In this document: positions 8,777 through 16,478 of the stretch, piece by piece
Layout: each line of letters begins with the position of its first letter
How positions within the stretch are numbered: the stretch's first letter is position 1
Notes under the pieces: model-generated
Database searches by the model: none
The model's input: the letters and a program-made list of their open reading frames with translations, nothing else
What the model was told of the DNA's origin: nothing
Virus record (IMG/VR): IMGVR_UViG_3300027280_000002
Location: 1-64,000 of that record
From: a virus
Direction: 5' to 3' (one strand)
DNA: 64,000 nt
Translations under genes and position numbers: made by a program

Positions 8777-9796
8777 ATGAAAGATTTAAAATTTATCTGT
8801 GCTCAACCAGACGACACTTACTATACATGGCAAGTTCACATGTGGTTAGAGAGCTTAAAAGAAATAGGACAAATACACAATGCAATCGTATTAGTCTATA
8901 CACCACAGAAAAGACTCTTTAATGATAAATGGGATCAGATAACAAAACTGTATCCAGAAGCTGAGTTTAATTTCTATAAAGATGAACAAGGTGATCTATC
9001 TAATCTTATTGGTATTTATATACCTGTACTAAGACCTTGGTTACTTTGGAAATACTGGTCAGACCGTCCAGAAATGTCAGAACATGCTGTATTTTACTGT
9101 GATTCTGATATACTTTGGACAGATAAATTTAATATTGATGAATACATACAAGATGATGTATGTTATCTTTCAGATACTAATAGTTACATAAACGCTCAGT
9201 ATTTTGATAGTAAAGTGCATCAGGTTTTACCTGAAAAGTTAGAAGAGTATAAAGCTAGAGATGTGCTTTCTGAAATAGGAAGTGTAATAGGCATAAGTAG
9301 ACAACTTGCTGAAGATAATAATGAAAACTCAGGAGGTGCTCAGTATCTTCTTAAAAATGTAGATGTTTCTTTTTGGAGTAAGGTTATGAATGATTGTATA
9401 TTAATCAGGACCTACCTTCAAAAAATAAATAGAGAATTCTTTAAAGATGAAAATGCTGGTTATCAAAGTTGGTGTGCAGATATGTGGTCTGTATTATGGA
9501 ATCTTTGGGTAAAAGATCAAGAAACTAAAGTAATACCAGAAATGGGATTTGCTTGGGGCCCAGATCCATTAACTAAATTGGAGACACATCCTATATACCA
9601 CAATGCTGGCATTGTAGCAACAGAACAAGGTGGATATCCTTGTTTTTATAAAGGTAAATATCACTCAGGGACTAATCCTATGACTGATCCTCACTTAGAT
9701 GTTGTGTTAAACAACGAAAAAAGTATGAAGCATTGTACTGGTTACTATGCTAAAAAATTGAATGAATTAAAAATTAAATATAACCTAATTTACTAA
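8777..9796 (+). CDS. GT-A fold glycosyltransferase between two tag-protein genes
   Basis: A 339-residue protein. A DSD metal-binding motif (FYCDSDILW, about residues 113-121) follows an N-terminal nucleotide-sugar fold. Later conserved patches are ENSGGAQYLL (about residue 188), a Trp-rich segment (WCADMWSVLWNLW) and HNAGI (about residue 272). The pattern resembles GT families that act on peptidyl or small hydroxylated acceptors, but I could not assign a family number. It lies 27 bases after one heptathreonine-tag gene and 18 bases before another, which suggests those tail Thr residues as its acceptors. The enzyme class is confident; the acceptor is inferred. Confidence 0.78.
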   Translation: MKDLKFICAQPDDTYYTWQVHMWLESLKEIGQIHNAIVLVYTPQKRLFNDKWDQITKLYPEAEFNFYKDEQGDLSNLIGIYIPVLRPWLLWKYWSDRPEMSEHAVFYCDSDILWTDKFNIDEYIQDDVCYLSDTNSYINAQYFDSKVHQVLPEKLEEYKARDVLSEIGSVIGISRQLAEDNNENSGGAQYLLKNVDVSFWSKVMNDCILIRTYLQKINREFFKDENAGYQSWCADMWSVLWNLWVKDQETKVIPEMGFAWGPDPLTKLETHPIYHNAGIVATEQGGYPCFYKGKYHSGTNPMTDPHLDVVLNNEKSMKHCTGYYAKKLNELKIKYNLIY

Positions 9797-9814
9797 CCCT
9801 TTAAATATAAACAA

Positions 9815-10021
9815 ATGGGAAGCATAGACAAACGTCCATTAAAAGCTTTTGTTAGATTCGATGGATCTGGCAGAGTAGTAGCAGGTAGCTTAATCTTACG
9901 TAGGAAAATACCAAAAGTAGGAAACTGGCAAGAAATTGTAGCATACGAGTGTTGCAATCCAACAACTACTACTACTACTACAGCTGCGCCAACAACCACT
10001 ACCACTACTACAGCTGCGTAA
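9815..10021 (+). CDS. 68-residue double heptathreonine-tag protein
   Basis: The N-terminal 48 residues form a small basic beta-like domain (KAFVRFDGSGRVV, then GSLILRRKIPKVGNW, then a Cys pair in YECCNP). The C-terminus is two copies of seven Thr plus Ala-Ala, joined by Pro. Each block is exactly seven Thr with mixed codons. It is the last gene of the tag/glycosyltransferase unit and is followed by a hairpin. The N-terminal domain could be a virion-binding head, with the tail exposed outside. It was not recognised as a known family. Confidence 0.75.
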   Translation: MGSIDKRPLKAFVRFDGSGRVVAGSLILRRKIPKVGNWQEIVAYECCNPTTTTTTTAAPTTTTTTTAA

Positions 10022-10040
10022 ACTAAATTAACCTATATAT

Positions 10041-10067
10041 CTCAAGGATCCAATTAAGGTCCTTGAG
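10041..10067 (+). terminator. Hairpin after the tag/glycosyltransferase unit
   Basis: CTCAAGGA and TCCTTGAG form a perfect 8-bp stem, with a further CC/GG pair possible inside. The following bases are T/A-rich (TTATGTATATATT) rather than a pure U-run, so termination strength is uncertain. Confidence 0.55.
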
Positions 10068-10085
10068 TTATGTATATATTACACA

Positions 10086-10376
10086 ATGGAGATACAAAGA
10101 AAGTTCTTTCCAGCAATTCTGCTTGAGAATGAAAAAGTATATTTTGCTCATCTAGAAGGTGTGATTGATTCAATTGACGAATACTCTAGTATGCAAATTA
10201 CTAAGAGTAATGACTCATACATATTTAGGCTAGCACCTAGTGTTCCTAAGTACGGAGAGTCTTTATTAAAAGAAATATTAAAGCTGCATAACATCTTTAA
10301 AATTAGACTAGATTTATCTAAAAGCATTAAGTCTTCAGGGACAATAGTTTTCAGAATAAATTTGCATGAAGATTAA
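10086..10376 (+). CDS. Hypothetical protein
   Basis: A 96-residue alpha/beta protein with no membrane segment and no recognised motif. It begins with a basic-hydrophobic strand (IQRKFFPAILL), has an acidic middle and a Lys-rich helix (GESLLKEILKLHNIFKIRL). It is separated from the upstream tag unit by a hairpin, and from the next gene by a strong promoter match that overlaps its own 3' end. It could be either an early or a late gene. Confidence 0.5.
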   Translation: MEIQRKFFPAILLENEKVYFAHLEGVIDSIDEYSSMQITKSNDSYIFRLAPSVPKYGESLLKEILKLHNIFKIRLDLSKSIKSSGTIVFRINLHED

Positions 10377-10392
10377 AAATAATGTACATTTG
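10361..10392 (+). promoter_or_regulatory. Full Bacteroidota promoter (TTTG - 20 bp - TACATTTG)
   Basis: A TTTG -33 element at 10361-10364 and TACATTTG at 10385-10392 match the TTTG/TAnnTTTG consensus with 20-base spacing. It is 31 bases before the ATG at 10423 and overlaps the end of the previous gene, so it should start transcription of the basic-protein cluster. It is one of the two best promoter matches in the window. Confidence 0.7.
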
Positions 10393-10422
10393 TAGCTATA
10401 ATAACTTTTAAAACTAAATAAA

Positions 10423-10683
10423 ATGGCAGATTACAATCCTAACAGCAGGTACACTTGGAAACCTGAAGACAAATTTCAAATAACTGGACAACAGTTCGGT
10501 TTAATATTAAACATGGTCAGATCTTATCTGGGAACAGAAGAGGCTGGTAAATTCATGTTAATGCAACAAACTAATGATGTTATTGAAAGCATTATGAAAG
10601 ACGGTGTTAAAGAAGGTGTAATTATAGAGGCACTAGAAGAAGAAACACCAGCACCTGTTCCTGCATTGGAAGCAGTAAAATAA
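10423..10683 (+). CDS. Small conserved phage protein, possible virion-associated
   Basis: An 86-residue, mostly helical protein with an aromatic N-terminus (NSRYTWKPED) and a Gln/Met-rich middle (GQQFGLILNMVRSYLGTEEA). The C-terminal tail is rich in Glu, Ala and Pro (EALEEETPAPVPALEAVK), reminiscent of an exposed or cleavable tail. It is first after a strong promoter and leads into the lysine-rich genes, so it is likely co-transcribed with them. No family was recognised. Confidence 0.5.
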   Translation: MADYNPNSRYTWKPEDKFQITGQQFGLILNMVRSYLGTEEAGKFMLMQQTNDVIESIMKDGVKEGVIIEALEEETPAPVPALEAVK

Positions 10684-10707
10684 AAAACAATCAAAACTTA
10701 AGAACTT

Positions 10708-10890
10708 ATGCCTGTAAAAAAAGCTAAGGGAGGGAAGAAAATGATTAAACGTAAGGATGGATCCTATAGCAAAAGAGGGCTATGGGATAACATCCGTGCG
10801 AATAAAGGTAGTGGTAAAAAGCCCACTAAAGCTATGTTAAAGCAAGAAAAAAAGATTAAAGCTAAGAGTAAGAGGGGCAAGAGAAAATAA
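10708..10890 (+). CDS. Lysine-rich basic protein 1
   Basis: A 60-residue, strongly basic protein (over a third Lys plus Arg). The central segment RGLWDNIRANKGSGKKPTK and the following MLKQEKKIK recur, as far as I recall, in small basic proteins of many Bacteroidota phages. It is the first of four consecutive Lys-rich genes. Binding to DNA or RNA in the capsid or cell is the simplest inference; there is no enzyme motif. Confidence 0.65.
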   Translation: MPVKKAKGGKKMIKRKDGSYSKRGLWDNIRANKGSGKKPTKAMLKQEKKIKAKSKRGKRK

Positions 10891-10893
10891 ATT

Positions 10894-11028
10894 ATGAAAG
10901 ATAATAATTATTGTACTACAACAGCCTCACAATGTTCATGTGGACAAAGTCAAGATCCCAATGGTTACTGTGATGGTTCTCACCTACAAGTAAACACTGT
11001 TGAGCATGCCCACATTAAAAAAAGCTAA
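10894..11028 (+). CDS. 44-residue CDGSH-type iron-sulfur-like protein
   Basis: Too short for routine gene calls but clearly patterned: C14-S-C16, then S-Q-D-P and C26-D-G-S-H30. This is the three-Cys, one-His ligand set of CDGSH (mitoNEET-type) 2Fe-2S proteins, with one extra residue before the third Cys compared with the usual spacing. The ATG is 3 bases after the previous stop. The C-terminus overlaps the next gene by 23 bases. If functional it would be one of the smallest such domains. It could instead bind zinc. It lies inside the lysine-rich cluster. Confidence 0.6.
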   Translation: MKDNNYCTTTASQCSCGQSQDPNGYCDGSHLQVNTVEHAHIKKS

Positions 11029-11191
11029 AAAAGGCACTAAGAGTAAAAACTGGATACAAGGTGTAAATAAGTCTATCAAGAAAAGAGGGACTAAAGGAAA
11101 ATGCACACCAATCACTAAGAAAGGTTGTACCGGTAAAGCTAAAGCTCTTGCAAAGACATTTAAAAAAATGGCTAAAGGTCGCAAGAAATAA
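11006..11191 (+). CDS. Lysine-rich basic protein 2
   Basis: A 61-residue, highly basic protein with two Cys (KCTPITKKGCTGKA). I chose the ATG at 11006 over a TTG six bases upstream, because the sequence then begins MPTLKKAKK, like its neighbours. It overlaps the CDGSH gene end. It shares short KAKKGTK and GCTGKAKAL-type patches with the neighbouring basic proteins, suggesting local duplication. It is probably a nucleic-acid-binding or packaged protein. Confidence 0.6.
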   Translation: MPTLKKAKKGTKSKNWIQGVNKSIKKRGTKGKCTPITKKGCTGKAKALAKTFKKMAKGRKK

Positions 11192-11193
11192 TT

Positions 11194-11490
11194 ATGGCTA
11201 GAAAGAAAACAAAAGCAATTCGTAAGACCACTGGTAAAGGTGGTAACTATAGAAAGACTAAGTCTGGTGCTGGTATGACTAAAAAAGGAGTCAAGGCATA
11301 CAGGAAGGCTAATCCTGGCAGTAAACTCAAGACTGCAGTAACAGGAAAAGTTAAAAAGGGAAGCAAGTCAGCAAAAAGACGTAAGTCTTATTGTGCAAGA
11401 AGTTTGGGACAGTTGAAGAAAAGTTCTGCAAAGACTAAAAATGATCCTAATTCTAGAATAAGACAAGCTAGAAGAAGGTGGAAATGTTAA
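11194..11490 (+). CDS. Lysine-rich basic protein 3 (DUF6321-like)
   Basis: A 98-residue basic protein. The segment GAGMTKKGVKAYRKANPGSK followed by LKTAVTGKVKKGSKSAKRRKSYCARS resembles a small basic family seen in many phages, which I recall as DUF6321. It ends in an Arg-rich patch (RQARRRWKC). It begins 2 bases after the previous gene. In other phages the role is not established; its charge suggests DNA or RNA binding, possibly inside the virion. Confidence 0.7.
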   Translation: MARKKTKAIRKTTGKGGNYRKTKSGAGMTKKGVKAYRKANPGSKLKTAVTGKVKKGSKSAKRRKSYCARSLGQLKKSSAKTKNDPNSRIRQARRRWKC

Positions 11491-11508
11491 CACTCAAATT
11501 ATATAATT

Positions 11509-11796
11509 ATGATGCGTAAATACAAATCAGGCGGAGCTAAAAAAGCAAAGTCTGGAACTAAAGTAAAAATGGCTAAGTCTGGAACAAAAGCTAAAAAGAT
11601 GGGGTATGGTGGCAAAGCTGCTTCTATGACTCCTCCTAAATCTAAAATGAAGGCTAAGTCTGGTTCTACTCTTAAAAAGGCACCAGCAGGTTCAAAAGGA
11701 AAGGGAATGAGATCTCTTCCTAAAGCTGTTCGTAATAAGATAGGGTTTGCTAAGAAAGGTAGTAAGACACGTAAGTGTAAGTCAGGTTGTAAGTAA
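11509..11796 (+). CDS. Lysine-rich basic protein 4, repetitive
   Basis: A 95-residue protein built from repeats of (A/M)-K-(A/S)-K-S-G-(T/S) (for example KAKSGTKVKMAKSGTKAK), with a Gly/Met-rich middle and a Cys-containing end (TRKCKSGCK). Composition is like H1-type histone tails. It is last in the basic cluster. The 112 bases after it hold no clear gene or strong terminator before the opposite-strand block begins. A role in DNA condensation is inferred only from composition. Confidence 0.6.
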   Translation: MMRKYKSGGAKKAKSGTKVKMAKSGTKAKKMGYGGKAASMTPPKSKMKAKSGSTLKKAPAGSKGKGMRSLPKAVRNKIGFAKKGSKTRKCKSGCK

Positions 11797-11908
11797 TATC
11801 ACATACAAAACATGAACTTGTAAAGACTGTTCCATATTACATACGTAATAAGTAACAGCAACATGCACACAGACAATCTTAACATTTCATCTTTTGGATT
11901 TTCTGGAC

Positions 11909-12058
11909 TCATACTTTCATAACATTTTTATAAGCTTCTTCATAAACACTTTGTAGAGGCTTATTAGGATGCTCGTTTCTAATTCTAGTTACTTCTCTAA
12001 ACAAAGAACTTCTTTGTCCGTGCTCTTCAGCACCATATACAATATCTTCTATACTCAT
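11909..12058 (-). CDS. 49-residue hypothetical protein at the end of the leftward block
   Basis: A short open frame (MSIEDIVYGAEEHG start; helical, with a balanced charge) lying 3 bases after the glycosyltransferase gene in the same direction. It has no recognised domain. Codon use looks like its neighbours, and the tight spacing argues for a real gene. Nothing in the sequence shows its role. Confidence 0.5.
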   Translation of the reverse strand: MSIEDIVYGAEEHGQRSSLFREVTRIRNEHPNKPLQSVYEEAYKNVMKV

Positions 12059-12061
12059 ATA

Positions 12062-12706
12062 CTATTTTTTTAATAATCTTCTTTTCCAAGTTGATACGTT
12101 AGACGCATGTTCTAAATAATACTTCCACTCTTCAGGTATACAACAATCATCTATATACCAAGGTCTGTGCTGTATACAATAAGGTCTGTCTAATCTTATT
12201 GCATCATAAGAAAATGGCATATTAGCTCTATATAATGCAAATGTAGTATCTACATGAGCATCCCATCCCAAATCAATTTTATTCTCCCAGTACTTAGCCT
12301 CATGTGCATATGATTGTTTACCTATATCTGTATTGGGTAAGTCTTCTATTTCTAATGAGAACCCTATTTTAGGGGAACCTGGTTGGTTTATAGCATGTAA
12401 CATTACATCTAACCAATCATCAGGAACATTATCATATATACAATCTGTATCCGCTACAATAAAATAACCTTTACGTAAATGTTTATACTTAGAAGCCCAT
12501 GCTGAGTAAGGACCCTCATTCTTTGCATAGTGAATTTCTTCAGTAATTGTTTTATAAAATTCTAACAATGGAGGATAGGTAGATTCTTGATCAAGTATAT
12601 GAATCTCTACTCTAGGCTCTTTTCTTAAGAACTCTAATGTATTTTTAAGAGTAGTCAAAAGATTCCTATTAATTAGTAGTGCCTTTATTTTGCTAGTTGT
12701 GTACAA
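12062..12706 (-). CDS. GT-A type glycosyltransferase-like protein
   Basis: A 214-residue protein with a short Rossmann-like start (IKALLINRNLLTTLKNTLEF), a DTD metal motif (FIVADTDCIYD, about residues 84-94) and a C-terminal acidic/aromatic patch (PWYIDDCCIPEEW) that may hold the acceptor site. It overlaps the next upstream glycosyltransferase gene by 14 bases. Three such genes lie in a row (12062-14049), suggesting stepwise building of one glycan. It is short for family 2 enzymes but retains the donor-site core. Donor and acceptor are unknown. Confidence 0.7.
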   Translation of the reverse strand: MYTTSKIKALLINRNLLTTLKNTLEFLRKEPRVEIHILDQESTYPPLLEFYKTITEEIHYAKNEGPYSAWASKYKHLRKGYFIVADTDCIYDNVPDDWLDVMLHAINQPGSPKIGFSLEIEDLPNTDIGKQSYAHEAKYWENKIDLGWDAHVDTTFALYRANMPFSYDAIRLDRPYCIQHRPWYIDDCCIPEEWKYYLEHASNVSTWKRRLLKK

Positions 12707-13265
12707 ATAAAACTTTATTTATTTTAAACATTTCTTTTTCTGTAAACTTCTTTTTAAACTGTTCTACAAACCAACCGTCAGCATCATATTTTACTCCAAG
12801 ATCTATTTGCTGAGCTAAGTCTCTTCTAGTAGCAAAAGCTCCCATATCTATTTGATTAGTGTGAGGGTGACATTTAAAGTATTCATAATTATAATGAGAG
12901 TGTACCATATCCCAATAAATAAACCCAGGAGAGTTAGCTGTTGCTGTTCGTAATTCAGCAACAAAGTTTGGTGTATAGTAGTTATCATCTCCAGTCATTA
13001 TTATATATTGAGCATCTGACATTTGTTTACCACGCTCTCTTAATGTATGTCCCCAATCATTATACCGCTTATCCATAAAGGTGCAATATATTCTAGGGTC
13101 ATTGAAACTCTTTACTATATCAGATATTCTTTCACTTTCTGTATCATCTATAACCACATGAGCGCTCCAGTCAGCATCTGTTTGAGCTGTAAGAGAAGTT
13201 AGCATGCAGATTAAAGGCTCATGCCTATTATATGTAGGAATAATAAACTCAACTAGAGCTGACAT
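12693..13265 (-). CDS. Family 2-like glycosyltransferase
   Basis: A 190-residue GT2-type protein. It has the N-terminal FIIPTYNRHEPL strand-loop, a VIDD loop near residue 39 and a GDDN metal-site motif (MTGDDNYYTPNF, about residues 90-101). It lacks the long C-terminal acceptor domain of full-length enzymes. It overlaps both neighbouring glycosyltransferase genes. It probably transfers a sugar to a phage or host glycan; the target is not shown by the sequence. Confidence 0.8.
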   Translation of the reverse strand: MSALVEFIIPTYNRHEPLICMLTSLTAQTDADWSAHVVIDDTESERISDIVKSFNDPRIYCTFMDKRYNDWGHTLRERGKQMSDAQYIIMTGDDNYYTPNFVAELRTATANSPGFIYWDMVHSHYNYEYFKCHPHTNQIDMGAFATRRDLAQQIDLGVKYDADGWFVEQFKKKFTEKEMFKINKVLFVHN

Positions 13266-14049
13266 AATCTTTTAGCATTTGTTTATAATCCTGTTTCCAT
13301 GAAGGCACTAAATGTACATCACCTGTAGGTATCTTACCAGCTTTACGCTGTGATTCTACATGAGCACTATGACGTTTAATGATATCAGGTCTTGATCCAT
13401 CATCTGTACCCATACCGGATTGATGATAACCTCTACCTCCCCACATATAAAACCACGAAGCTTCACTGTCCGGCATCTTAACATCTACTTTACCACCTAA
13501 AGCATGGATTCTATTAGTTAAGGTCATGTCACCTCCTGCGTTCTCTAGAGGACTTTTACCTATTCTTTCCCATACATCTTTACTATATACAATACCAGAG
13601 TTACCTACACCACTTATAGCTGTAATAGATGGCTCATTGTAGAACACACCTGTTTCCCAGTGAATAATATTAGTATCCTTCTTCCAGTGTCTAGCTACGT
13701 TGTTTAGATGATTAGGTAAGGCCACATCATCATCATCCCATACAGCAATAAGCTCCCCTTTGCATCTTTCAATAGCATAGTTCTCTTTCTCACCTATAAG
13801 AGAAAAAGTTTCATCAAGATTATATATTGTGACTTGTGGATGAGGATAGTGTAACTTCTGAAGAGGGTAATCATTGACTATTATTAGCTCGCACTTATCT
13901 TTTGGATAGTCTTGAATAAGGAAACTATGTAAAGATTCTACTAATAAATCTGTTCTTCCATAAGTTATACACTTACAAGAAATAAAAGGCAACTCTTTGT
14001 TTTCTATAACATGAGCTGCCTCTGTTCCTGATATTATTTCATAACTCAT
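13249..14049 (-). CDS. Family 2 glycosyltransferase
   Basis: A 266-residue GT2 enzyme: N-terminal ISCKCITYGRTDLL, then IIVNDYP, the metal-binding VWDDDDVALP and a C-terminal Trp/Gly-rich patch (FYMWGGRGYHQSG). The start is taken at the ATG at 14049, which overlaps the stop of the GroES-like gene (TAATG), rather than at a TTG two codons upstream. It is first of the three-gene glycosyltransferase run. The enzyme class is confident; the substrate is unknown. Confidence 0.85.
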   Translation of the reverse strand: MSYEIISGTEAAHVIENKELPFISCKCITYGRTDLLVESLHSFLIQDYPKDKCELIIVNDYPLQKLHYPHPQVTIYNLDETFSLIGEKENYAIERCKGELIAVWDDDDVALPNHLNNVARHWKKDTNIIHWETGVFYNEPSITAISGVGNSGIVYSKDVWERIGKSPLENAGGDMTLTNRIHALGGKVDVKMPDSEASWFYMWGGRGYHQSGMGTDDGSRPDIIKRHSAHVESQRKAGKIPTGDVHLVPSWKQDYKQMLKDYVSSS

Positions 14050-14342
14050 TACCAAACATGGATAATGTCAAATGGAGAAAGAAGTAAAACTTCTTGATCA
14101 TCTGTAAGGGGAATTAAGAGTGCGTCTTTTAATTTCCCTGGGTCTACTAACACTTCGTCACCTTCTTTGAATGTTGTTACTAGATCTCCAACATCATAAA
14201 CTTTTAGTCTAGACATTTTCTTTAACATTTCTCTTTGTAGAGCTTCTTTAGTGTTAGCATCTACTTCAAGTTTACTTTTCTTTCTTTCAGGTACTTCTAC
14301 GTATACACGGTTGCCTAAAAGTTTGCTGTATGGTTTTTTCAT
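14049..14342 (-). CDS. GroES-like co-chaperonin
   Basis: A 97-residue protein with GroES-like layout: an N-terminal strand (LLGNRVYVEVPE), a flexible charged middle corresponding to the mobile loop, VGDLVTTFKEGDEVLVDP, and a C-terminal strand pair (EVLLLSPFDIIHVW) matching the GroES EVLIMSESDILAIV region. Phage co-chaperonins such as T4 gp31 direct host GroEL to fold the capsid protein. The identity between these families is low, so this is a topology-based call. Its stop overlaps the glycosyltransferase start. Confidence 0.55.
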   Translation of the reverse strand: MKKPYSKLLGNRVYVEVPERKKSKLEVDANTKEALQREMLKKMSRLKVYDVGDLVTTFKEGDEVLVDPGKLKDALLIPLTDDQEVLLLSPFDIIHVW

Positions 14343-14638
14343 AATTCTATATTTGTTAGTTTTTCAAATCTTATTTTATCGTCACCACTTAGATAAGCTT
14401 CTGTTTGAAACACTTCAACTTTCTTTTTTGTACCAATTACTTTATTGGTTTTGGTGTTAATGTTAGGCACTTCTGTAACACGCTCATGCATGTCATCTAA
14501 GAGCACTACACGCATATCAGATGATGTTTGTACACTTCTGATTACTTTATTTAAGTTAATGCTATCGGTGAACTCTGCATATTCTACAGGTTCTGTATCC
14601 TCAATAGCTTCTTTTCTTGTGTAAAAAAATTGATTCAT
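14339..14638 (-). CDS. Hypothetical protein
   Basis: A 99-residue soluble protein, start MNQFFYTRKEAIED, with a helical acidic first half and a beta-rich second half (RVVLLDDMHERVTEV, then KKKVEVFQTEAYL). Its stop overlaps the start of the GroES-like gene by 4 bases (ATGA). No family was recognised. The coupling suggests common expression with thioredoxin and the co-chaperonin. Confidence 0.55.
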   Translation of the reverse strand: MNQFFYTRKEAIEDTEPVEYAEFTDSINLNKVIRSVQTSSDMRVVLLDDMHERVTEVPNINTKTNKVIGTKKKVEVFQTEAYLSGDDKIRFEKLTNIEL

Positions 14639-14650
14639 TATTTTTGGTTT

Positions 14651-14896
14651 TTAATTAGATAATTTATTTAATATTTCATCGTATTGACTTTTAGACATTA
14701 GACCTACTTGTCGATGTTCTTCTTTACCGTCTTTTTTAAAGACAATAGTAGGAACACTTCTAACTTTATTCTCTCTTGCTATTTCCATCTCTTTATCTAT
14801 ATCTACATTTGTAATACCCTCTACGTCTTCTAATACTTTAGACAACATTTTACAAGGCCCACACCAAGTGGCGCTAAATTTTAATACTTCAATCAT
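14651..14896 (-). CDS. trx: Thioredoxin / glutaredoxin-like protein
   Basis: An 81-residue single-domain thioredoxin with the redox motif W11-C-G-P-C15 and the cis-Pro loop (RSVPTIVF). It is short, lacking the first strand and helix of cellular thioredoxin, a common trait of phage versions. It lies in the same transcription direction as the phage NrdA and NrdB genes, whose C-terminal Cys pair needs a reductant, so supplying electrons for deoxynucleotide synthesis is the likely role. Its start overlaps the preceding HNH gene stop. Confidence 0.9.
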   Translation of the reverse strand: MIEVLKFSATWCGPCKMLSKVLEDVEGITNVDIDKEMEIARENKVRSVPTIVFKKDGKEEHRQVGLMSKSQYDEILNKLSN

Positions 14897-15312
14897 AAGA
14901 GATTATGTTTTTTTAATAAGTGGTTACGTCTTTTATTAATTTCATCATACTTGTAGATATCACTCTCTACATTAGCATGTTCGTCAACTGTCAAAAGTAT
15001 AATATTTTCCTCATCCATCCTAATATCAGGATATTTATTTTTAGGTAATATGTGATGAAAATAAATACTAAGTGCTTCAGATCCTAAATAGTCATTACTT
15101 AATTCAGAATTATGTGGTCTTTCCTTCCATATTTTTTTAAAGAATAAATGGTCTTCATTAGGAGAAGACTCCCCCTTAGATTTATGTGATCTAAGGGTTC
15201 GTTTAGGCCTATTTGCTGCATGAGTAGTGGCTTGTACAGCTAGCGGCTTTCTTCTCTTATGTTGAAAACAATATTCAGATTCTGAATTCTTTCCACAGAT
15301 TATACATTTCAC
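14893..15312 (-). CDS. HNH-type endonuclease candidate with zinc motif
   Basis: A 139-residue protein. The N-terminus has a zinc-binding set (CIICG, then YCFQHK) and a basic linker. The C-terminal half carries an HNH-like core: FHHILPK, then DEENIILLTVDEHANVES, giving the His-His, Asn and His residues. It sits directly after recA. It may be a recombination or resolvase-type nuclease, or a homing nuclease. The HNH assignment rests on the short core only. Confidence 0.65.
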   Translation of the reverse strand: MKCIICGKNSESEYCFQHKRRKPLAVQATTHAANRPKRTLRSHKSKGESSPNEDHLFFKKIWKERPHNSELSNDYLGSEALSIYFHHILPKNKYPDIRMDEENIILLTVDEHANVESDIYKYDEINKRRNHLLKKHNLL

Positions 15313-16478
15313 AGTTCGGATGTATCAAATAAATCTGGAGATAATGTTTTAGGACCAACAACTTCCATAGATTTTGCTTTATTATAATGAATACCATCAT
15401 TACCGTTCTGACCTATTACATTCATTCTTTCGTCATTTTCTATAATTTCTAAAGGAGCAACTTCTTCATTTGAGTCTTCTGTACCTTTAATTGCATTTAT
15501 AATCTTATTCTTAAGACTATCGTAAAACTCTCGATCGTTACGAACCATATCTTTAAATTCTTCAAGATCATGCTTAACACCATCAACTGTCATAGTTTTA
15601 CCATACTTTCTACCTAACTCATAGTCATTAAGTAATTGCATCATTTCTCCTACTTTGTCGATACCTACACCATATAGAACTTCAAAGTCTGATAATACAT
15701 AAGGAGGATTCATTTTATTCTTTATGGCTCTCACTTTAGTAATATTACCATACACTTCTCCAGCTTCTTTAGCTAATGACCTACTAACTTCTATTCTTAC
15801 ATCAGAATAAAACTTTAGTGCATGTCCACCTTGTGTAGTTGTAGGGTTACCAAACATAACACCTATCTTCTCTCGGTATTGAGATACTACTATAACACAT
15901 GTCTTAGTATTATGTGCCATAGATTTAATCTTAGGATATGCACTACTGTTAAGTCGTGCTTTCTTACCTATTGCATGCTCACCAACAGCACCATCTAATA
16001 CTGCTTTAGGTATAAGTGATGAATCAGAATCTATAATGATTAGATCTACATCACCTGTTTGCATTAACTCTACTGCAATGTTGAAACCCTCTTCACCGCA
16101 AGAAGGTTGTGCAATCATCATAGTGTTAGTATCCACACCTAATGAATTAAAGTAATTTGTATCAACAGCATGTTCACCGTCAATATATACCACTTTACCT
16201 CCTTTAGATTGGCAACTAGCTACAGCATGTCCACATATAGTAGACTTACCTGTACCTTCCCAACCCATGAGTTCATACATTTTACCTTTTACAAATCCTC
16301 CTACGCCCAATGTTCTCCAGTCAAAACCTATTGATCCTGTACTAATTGCATCGTACGTCCCTTCAGACTTACTTCCTAATGACAATACAGTACCTTTACC
16401 GTATTGCTTGTTTAATCTTTCTAATGCATCCTCGAATGAGTTTGCACCATCTGTCGCTTTTGTGACTTTTTTTGCCAT
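15309..16478 (-). CDS. recA: RecA-family recombinase
   Basis: A 389-residue recombinase. Walker A is GWEGTGKST (residues 72-80), followed by VVYIDGEHAVD, Walker B VDLIIIDSDSSL, the QYREKIGVMFGNP L1 region and the GGHALKFYSDVRIEV L2 region. It mediates strand exchange in replication and repair of phage DNA. The C-terminal 60 residues are acidic and variable. It follows its own upstream terminator, so it probably has its own promoter; a TATATTTA sequence about 30 bases before the ATG is a one-mismatch -7 box. Confidence 0.95.
   Translation of the reverse strand: MAKKVTKATDGANSFEDALERLNKQYGKGTVLSLGSKSEGTYDAISTGSIGFDWRTLGVGGFVKGKMYELMGWEGTGKSTICGHAVASCQSKGGKVVYIDGEHAVDTNYFNSLGVDTNTMMIAQPSCGEEGFNIAVELMQTGDVDLIIIDSDSSLIPKAVLDGAVGEHAIGKKARLNSSAYPKIKSMAHNTKTCVIVVSQYREKIGVMFGNPTTTQGGHALKFYSDVRIEVSRSLAKEAGEVYGNITKVRAIKNKMNPPYVLSDFEVLYGVGIDKVGEMMQLLNDYELGRKYGKTMTVDGVKHDLEEFKDMVRNDREFYDSLKNKIINAIKGTEDSNEEVAPLEIIENDERMNVIGQNGNDGIHYNKAKSMEVVGPKTLSPDLFDTSEL

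Noticed and set aside
8590-8922. 110-codon plus-strand frame
   Set aside because: It overlaps the 45-residue tag gene and the start of the glycosyltransferase in another frame and has His/Asn-rich shadow composition.
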